Part shown: piece by piece, positions 19,079 to 23,482 of the stretch
Numbering within the stretch: the first letter of the stretch is position 1
How the letters are laid out: every line of letters starts with the position of its first letter
Assembly: GCF_000003605.2 (NCBI RefSeq)
Contig: NW_003120426.1
Location: forward strand, 101,768 to 125,249
DNA length: 23,482 nucleotides
DNA from: Saccoglossus kowalevskii
Taxonomy: Eukaryota; Hemichordata; Enteropneusta; Harrimaniidae
Reading direction: 5' to 3'
Program-made: the position numbers and the translations under genes
The notes under the pieces: generated by a model
Database searches by the model: none
What the model saw: only the letters and a program-made list of their open reading frames with translations
Told to the model about the DNA's origin: nothing

Positions 19079-19829
19079 TTTATTTTGTTTATGATCCCCA
19101 TGGCTACAATTTAATACTTGTTCAATGGAGAGATGTATTCCAGTTCATATATTTTGAACCTGGATAAAATTTAATTATGTATCTACTGTGGGGCAATGTA
19201 GGGACTGAAAAATTTACAAAAAATTATTAATTATTAAACTGGTCACTGGTAGCATAGTGGTTGGCGCATCAAACTCATGATCGGTAGATCAAGGGGTCAG
19301 CCCCTACCCTGGATGAGTGTGCCACAGACTCAATGGGAAGGCCAATTCCATTGGCTGAGATTCATTCACTAACATATGCGAATTTGGGGGAACCTTGGTT
19401 AAGGTCCACAGGTGCTTGTGTTCGACCGAGCCTGGTTGACACCAGAGAGATGGCTTGCACAGCCCAGGAACTAATCTCCACTATTTAGGACCATTGTACA
19501 CATAATTTGTTATTGAAATAAATATTGAATACAAAAATTATTTTTATATTTTGTTTAGAATCCCCATGGCTACAAGTTAATACTTGTTCATTGGAGAGAT
19601 GTTTACCAATTCATGTATTTTCAATCTGGATAAAATGTAATTATCGTAATTGTTACATAAAACCACTGCTGTAATATTTACTGTAGGGCAATGTAGGGAC
19701 TGAAAGTTAACAAAAAATTATTTGATCCGAACTTAGTGGGAGATATGTACACCAACTAGACTAGGAAATAATCTCCACTATTCAGGGTCCATTGTAAAAC
19801 CCTATATAAGTATTAAAATGAAATATTGT
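19079..19829. repeat. Local tandem duplication, ~466 bp offset, second copy shortened
   Basis: ATCCCCATGGCTACAATTTA at 19094 reappears as ATCCCCATGGCTACAAGTTA at 19560, 466 bases on. The match continues through ATACTTGTTC, TGGAGAGATGT, CTGGATAAAAT, GGCAATGTAGGGACTGAAA and ACAAAAAATTATT. In the first unit the full SINE (19240-19535) follows. In the second unit only the SINE's last part is present (AATAATCTCCACTATTCAGG and CCATTGTAAAA, about 19767-19829). So the SINE was already there when the segment was duplicated, and most of it was later deleted from the second unit, or it was duplicated incompletely. Confidence 0.75.
19240..19535 (+). mobile_element. tRNA-derived SINE
   Basis: The head resembles a tRNA. 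TGGTAGCATAGTGG (19247-19260) fits a pol III box A, followed by TTGGCGCATCAAACTCATGA, which can form an anticodon-arm-like piece with CAT in the loop. GATCAAGGGGTCAGCCCC (from 19288) is a decayed T-arm/box B, where GGTTCGA is shortened to GGTCA. A tRNA-unrelated body follows (GAACCTTGGTTAAGGTCCAC, TTCGACCGAGCCTGG) and an AT-rich tail ATTGAAATAAATATTG. ACAAAAAATTATT before and ACAAAAATTATT after look like a target duplication. Because box B is broken, this copy is probably not transcribed. SINE superfamily not assigned. Confidence 0.78.
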
Positions 19830-20345
19830 TAATTCCTATATTAAATTTCGTTGGAGCTGTGAGCATTTCTGTGGAGTCATGCATACATACTACATGGACT
19901 GTCAGTAACTTTCTGTGAATTAACAAATGCCACAAAAATATGATATCGCAAACATTTCTAGCAGCAAAAATTAAGTGGTTTACAGTATGCATAATTATCC
20001 TTGCTGATAGCAAATTTTATGACAAAAAATAAGAATTGTCAGCAATATATATTATGATTTTTTTTTTCAAAAATAGGGCTGAAACATTTTAGCAGGAAAA
20101 CTTAGGCGCTACAAAATCAAACAACTATTCTACCCTGTATTGAAAGTCAAACTGATAATAAATTTTGTTTGTTTTGGTCAAAACATGTTAATATTAAATT
20201 CTGGGCCAAATTATATAATAATGACTTTATGTTGAATTGTTGCCTCACATATCTTAAAAAATAACATACATACTTTTTAATAAAGCCATTAATTGGGTTA
20301 TCATAATACCATGTGTACCAGTAGTACATGCCATAACATACCCTC
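19830..20345. other. AT-rich DNA with a reversed family C relative
   Basis: Around 20020-20118 the minus strand reads TAGCGCCTAAGTTTTCCTGC then TAAAATGTTTCAG, close to the family C words TAGCGCCATAATTTTTCCCG and CCAAAATGTTTGCG at 16145. The rest is too diverged to place. Two minus-strand frames of 66 and 67 codons are not supported as genes. Confidence 0.35.
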
Positions 20346-20765
20346 AACAATTCTCATCATACCAGAATATCCATATATCACACCACATGCTGTGTAAAAG
20401 TACTGCTAGTGTAAACAAAGTGCTGTCTAATTAAATAAGCAACCAAATCTACACAACACAGACCATGGATGATTAATATGGTTAATGATTTATTATATTA
20501 GACTAATATTAACCAATCATTCTCATACCAGACTACCATAACTTAAATAGTGTAATAATACTTAACTATAGTATTAACAAAGTGCTATAGAACTAAATAC
20601 TGAACACTAAGGCAATGACTGATTAATACAGTTAATGATTTATTCAGTATTAGTTGTGATATCAAACTATCAACCAGTCCTTCCCATACCAGACTACCAT
20701 AACCTAGTGTAATAGTACTACTAAAGGTCAAAGGTCAATGCCGATTAACACAGATTTCATAGCCA
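20346..20765. repeat. ~165-bp tandem repeat, three units
   Basis: Units start near 20346, 20511 and 20672 (165 and 161 bases apart). Shared words are TCATACCAGACTACCATAAC (second and third units, with a close relative in the first), AACAAAGTGCT (20416 and 20575) and GATTAATANNGTTAATGATT (about 20470 and 20620, decayed in the third). The third unit is short and ends near 20765. The units are diverged by many substitutions and small indels, so the array is old. Confidence 0.7.
20725..20737 (+). promoter_or_regulatory. Perfect DR1 nuclear-receptor half-site pair
   Basis: AGGTCA-A-AGGTCA is the exact direct repeat with one-base spacing that RXR, HNF4 and COUP-type receptors bind in animals. It lies in the third unit of the ~165-bp repeat. 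The other units have only one decayed GGCA or GG at this place, so the pair seems to come from a small local duplication. With no gene in view, function is only possible. Confidence 0.35.
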
Positions 20766-21500
20766 ATTATAAATGTGCTATCTTGGCTTTCTAGCCCCTT
20801 GTCATATTGGTCTATACAATAACCGTCTATTTAAAAAAAAAAAAAAAAAAGTCATTAGTGCTGCTAGGAATTCTGGGTACAGCAGTGTATAGTTTTTATT
20901 CTGAAATTTATGATTTTTCATATTTTTTTACTCTCTCAAAACCTGGCCTAATGAACACATTAACTTATGTGCAACTGAATATTTTATTTGAGGCCTTAAT
21001 TCTATGAGTAATGACTAAATTGCAAATATATGTACATATATTTACATATATTTACATACATTTACATATATCTTCTGATCAGGGTTTTTTCTAGAAAAAA
21101 ACTGCAAGAGGGAGCACTGCAATTCAGCTTAAAGGAAAACATTTTCAAACAAAACTAAGACTAAGTGCCTCTTTTCTACAATTTCCAGCTGAGCTATAAA
21201 AAAGATGTTCAGAAATCCTTTCTAAGAGTTTCATCAGCGTAGTGAATAAAAGATAACTTTAATGCTCTATATCAAATCGGGAATGAAAGATTCTCTTACA
21301 TCAGAGAATGGGGAGAAGACGGTTGCCATGGCAGTGGCCAGTGATGCAAAATAGAAAAGAAGCTTCCATCATTTCAGGCCCTTGTCAGAGTATTATACAG
21401 GTGAGAGATCACTAACATTGGTTGACTTGGCAACCCTGGATGATTGCCATGACAACTGAGATGATGGCAAACTTGGGAGGATATAAACTATAGAGGTCTG
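20766..21500. other. AT-rich DNA with poly-A run and short 10-bp array
   Basis: A poly-A run occupies 20833-20850. TACATATATT repeats at 21033, 21043, 21053 and 21063. A 66-codon frame (20807-21007) spans the poly-A run and is discounted. From about 21290 the sequence is somewhat less AT-rich, with no recognisable product. Confidence 0.4.
21033..21072. repeat. 10-bp tandem repeat (TACATATATT)4
   Basis: Four units exactly 10 bases apart differ by single changes. The period is close to one turn of the DNA helix, which may be coincidence. Confidence 0.85.
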
Positions 21501-23132
21501 AGTAGGTAGTGTCACTTAATTATGCTTTGTGGTGTAGTTTTTGATGGGCATCACAGGGTATCACTTTCAACAAGATCATCTGGTGGTACCTTTCAGTTGT
21601 TGCTATGTCAACCACTAAATAAGAAAGAAGAGAAGGAACATGGAATGTGAGAGAAATCTGTTGACCCAATTTGATGTGAAAAATTGCTTATGGTGTTGAT
21701 CTGCAGTGGTCCTTTTGAAATATAAATCCATACAAATGCCAGATGCACATGTTTTAGTAGATCAATATACAACATCCAATACAGATTTCATATTTTTATT
21801 TTTATTAATTTTAATAAAAAGGATTAAATGTATATTCTGGCTTCTATTGATTTCAAGAATATTTGTAACTAAGAGAAAGATGTTTATTTACTGCTTCGAT
21901 TTATATTATGTTTTTTGAATTTGATAGAAAAATTTTTTTTTAAAGCATTTGAAAAAAAAGTCTGTAATTCTGCTGATGTGTGAGATTGAGGAATAAATTA
22001 GTGAAGCTTGTATAAGCAAAAGGTTCAGTCTTCATAAGAAATTGATATATTAATAATCACACCTAAATATGAACTGAAATATTAATCATAAACATAAATT
22101 ATTTATTCATTAAAAATTCATAAAAAACATTACTTACAAATTACTTACAATTATGATGTGAAGCTTAACTTGCGAAATAATACGTGCTTGCTTTTGAACT
22201 TGAAAGATTAAAATGGCTTTTTGTTTCAATTCATCACGTGTTTCTGTGTGTGTAAATTCCTTACTGCATTATTTGTCTCCATGTGATTTATTAATTATTG
22301 AGTCACATAATTATGTAGCATTAATTATCTTGATATTAATAAATCTGTCATCTATTCCTGCCATTTTAACCCCTTTGAGCACCAAAGTAAACTTCCAGTA
22401 CCATCCACAATATAGTTCAATTTATAGTCTGCTCTTTTTACATCAAATTTAATTTTTTTTTATCAAAACTAGAAGCAATATTACATACATGTACTCAAGT
22501 TTTTTAAGCAATATTTAAGCAATAATTCCAGAAGGTAACCAGCTCACTGATAGCAGGCTTAGAAGCCATTGTGATTGAGTGAACAAAAACGCATTCATCA
22601 AAATGCAATTCTCACCCGAGGGAAATTTATTATCTCTTACATAAATACAACTGCTATGACGGCAGTAAGTCTTACTCATTCATGTCTCTCGAATTACTAT
22701 GAATAGAGAAAGATTTACAACCCTGGTAAAAAATGGCTGCTATTTCATTGTATCATTGATATCTTCATCATGATGCCAGTCAGTTTGTAATGAAAGATGT
22801 TGTTTCTTCACTCCACTGGGAGTTCAGATAATGATATGCGTACTGGTTATCTTCTGCATCTTAATGTATGCGCAGTCTTCATGAAGAAAATGTTTTCACT
22901 TGCAGAACATGCTGGTAATTCTGTATTCCTATGTAATCTCGACCAAGAATTATGTTTAGGTTTTGATAATTATGAATATTGAAAATAAAATAAAATTAAA
23001 GGGGTAGATATCAGTCCCTGGGTTTACAACATAGAATCATGGGATATCATTGCTCTACTTTTATTTATGTTTTTGCAATTTTAATTTGTTAATTACATTT
23101 GCTGTGTGATCAAGGATTATAAAGGATTATAC
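21501..23132. other. AT-rich DNA, nothing recognised
   Basis: Frames of 70, 79 and 61 codons (21706-21918, 22213-22452, 22797-22982) are not recognisable and have no supporting features. TTTTAACCCCTTTGAGCACC near 22366-22385 resembles the left end of family C (1653), but the match stops there. Confidence 0.4.
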
Positions 23133-23342
23133 TACTGTAAAATAATTTGTTTTAGCCAGACTTAATTTTTGCTGAAAAGACTTTTTTGGTGTTTTGTATG
23201 GAATTTATTTTCACTGATTTTTGATGAGTTGAATGTAAAACATAGGAAAGAATAAATATTCGCTGTTTTATTTTCACTGAATCATTCCTTCAGCGAAAAT
23301 AGCGAAAATTAGTTCCAAGTGGAAATAAAGTATTTTAAACTA
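23133..23342 (-). mobile_element. Family A MITE-like element, copy 5 (reversed)
   Basis: It starts TACTGTAAAATAATTTG and runs through TTTTGCTGAAAAGACTTTTT, TGGAATTTATTTTCACTG, ATTCGCTG, TTCAGCGAAAATAGCGAAAA and AATAAAGTATTTTAAACTA in the same reversed order as the copy at 17060. The right end has lost the CAGTA word (AAACTA instead), so the terminal repeat is damaged there. Confidence 0.82.
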
Positions 23343-23366
23343 TTTTAAAGCAGTTTGAGTCAAATT

Positions 23367-23482
23367 AAAATTTTGGATTACTGAGCATGTTACTGCACAT
23401 ATATGCAATGCATTATGGGATAGAACTTAAAATTTTGGACTACTGAGCATGTTACTGCACATATATGCAATGCATTATGGGA
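23367..23482. repeat. 62-bp tandem repeat running off the window
   Basis: TTTTGGATTACTGAGCATGT at 23371 is repeated as TTTTGGACTACTGAGCATGT at 23433, 62 bases later. The copies agree at all but one base through GCAATGCATTATGGGA at the last base of the window. High identity suggests a recent duplication or an active array that continues to the right. Each unit holds TCCCATAATGCATTGC on the minus strand, close to the core of the 31-bp array. Confidence 0.9.

Noticed and set aside
19240-19312. True tRNA gene (Met-like CAT anticodon)
   Set aside because: The T-arm is broken, the acceptor stem is not formed, and a SINE body follows directly.
22797-22982. 61-codon frame with several Cys and Asp residues
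   Set aside because: Too short, no recognised domain and no supporting context.
1-23482. Bacterial or phage accessory system
   Set aside because: There are no ribosome-binding-site-led gene runs. SINE, LINE and MITE-type elements and minisatellites point to an animal genome.

Overview
This window looks like non-coding nuclear DNA from an animal, most likely a marine invertebrate. The repeat types (short TIR elements, minisatellites, a tRNA-derived SINE, an RRWRWLGH-type LINE tail) remind me of mollusc or other lophotrochozoan genomes. That placement is inference from repeat style and I could not search a database. The sequence is strongly AT-rich by eye. It has no operon structure, no convincing intact protein gene, no rRNA and no true tRNA gene. 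The longest open frames are by-products of repeats or random AT-rich frames, so this is probably intergenic or intronic.

Left part (1-7231): mostly unique AT-rich DNA holding two copies of a ~210 bp TIR element (family A, 1286-1482 and 3153-3364), one of a ~240 bp TIR element (family B, 3489-3725) and one of a third family (C, 1653-1844). It also holds a 31-bp minisatellite (2463-2696), a 39-bp one (4228-4461), a TTA microsatellite (5153-5216) and a 29-bp minisatellite (5838-6104). A less AT-rich block with inverted repeats lies at 6755-7200.

Centre (7232-13720): 7232-8567 is a nest. A family B element was split by an ~840 bp repeat element with terminal hairpins, and separately by the 5'-truncated 3' end of a dead LINE. 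Further on are a decayed family A copy (8750-8930), family C relatives, a diverged repeat around 10235-10770, and a 30-unit array of a 31-bp repeat (11529-12463). A 532 bp TIR element (13179-13710) lies inside an older set of 34-bp repeat units.

Right part (13721-23482): an element of ~710 bp with a TAGCTCCG-type TIR and internal ~157 bp repeats (14537-15250), a block with the longest non-repeat open frame (15299-15763), family C, A and B copies (16145, 17060, 18141), and a SINE caught in a local tandem duplication (19079-19829). A ~165 bp three-unit repeat (20346-20765) holds a perfect DR1 motif. A last family A copy (23133-23342) is followed by a 62-bp tandem repeat that runs off the window edge.

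I see no new multi-gene system. The points most worth checking are the layered insertions, which give a relative order of transposition, the minisatellites with almost fixed periods, and a Staf/ZNF143-like core shared by the large minisatellite, the edge repeat and one single-copy site.
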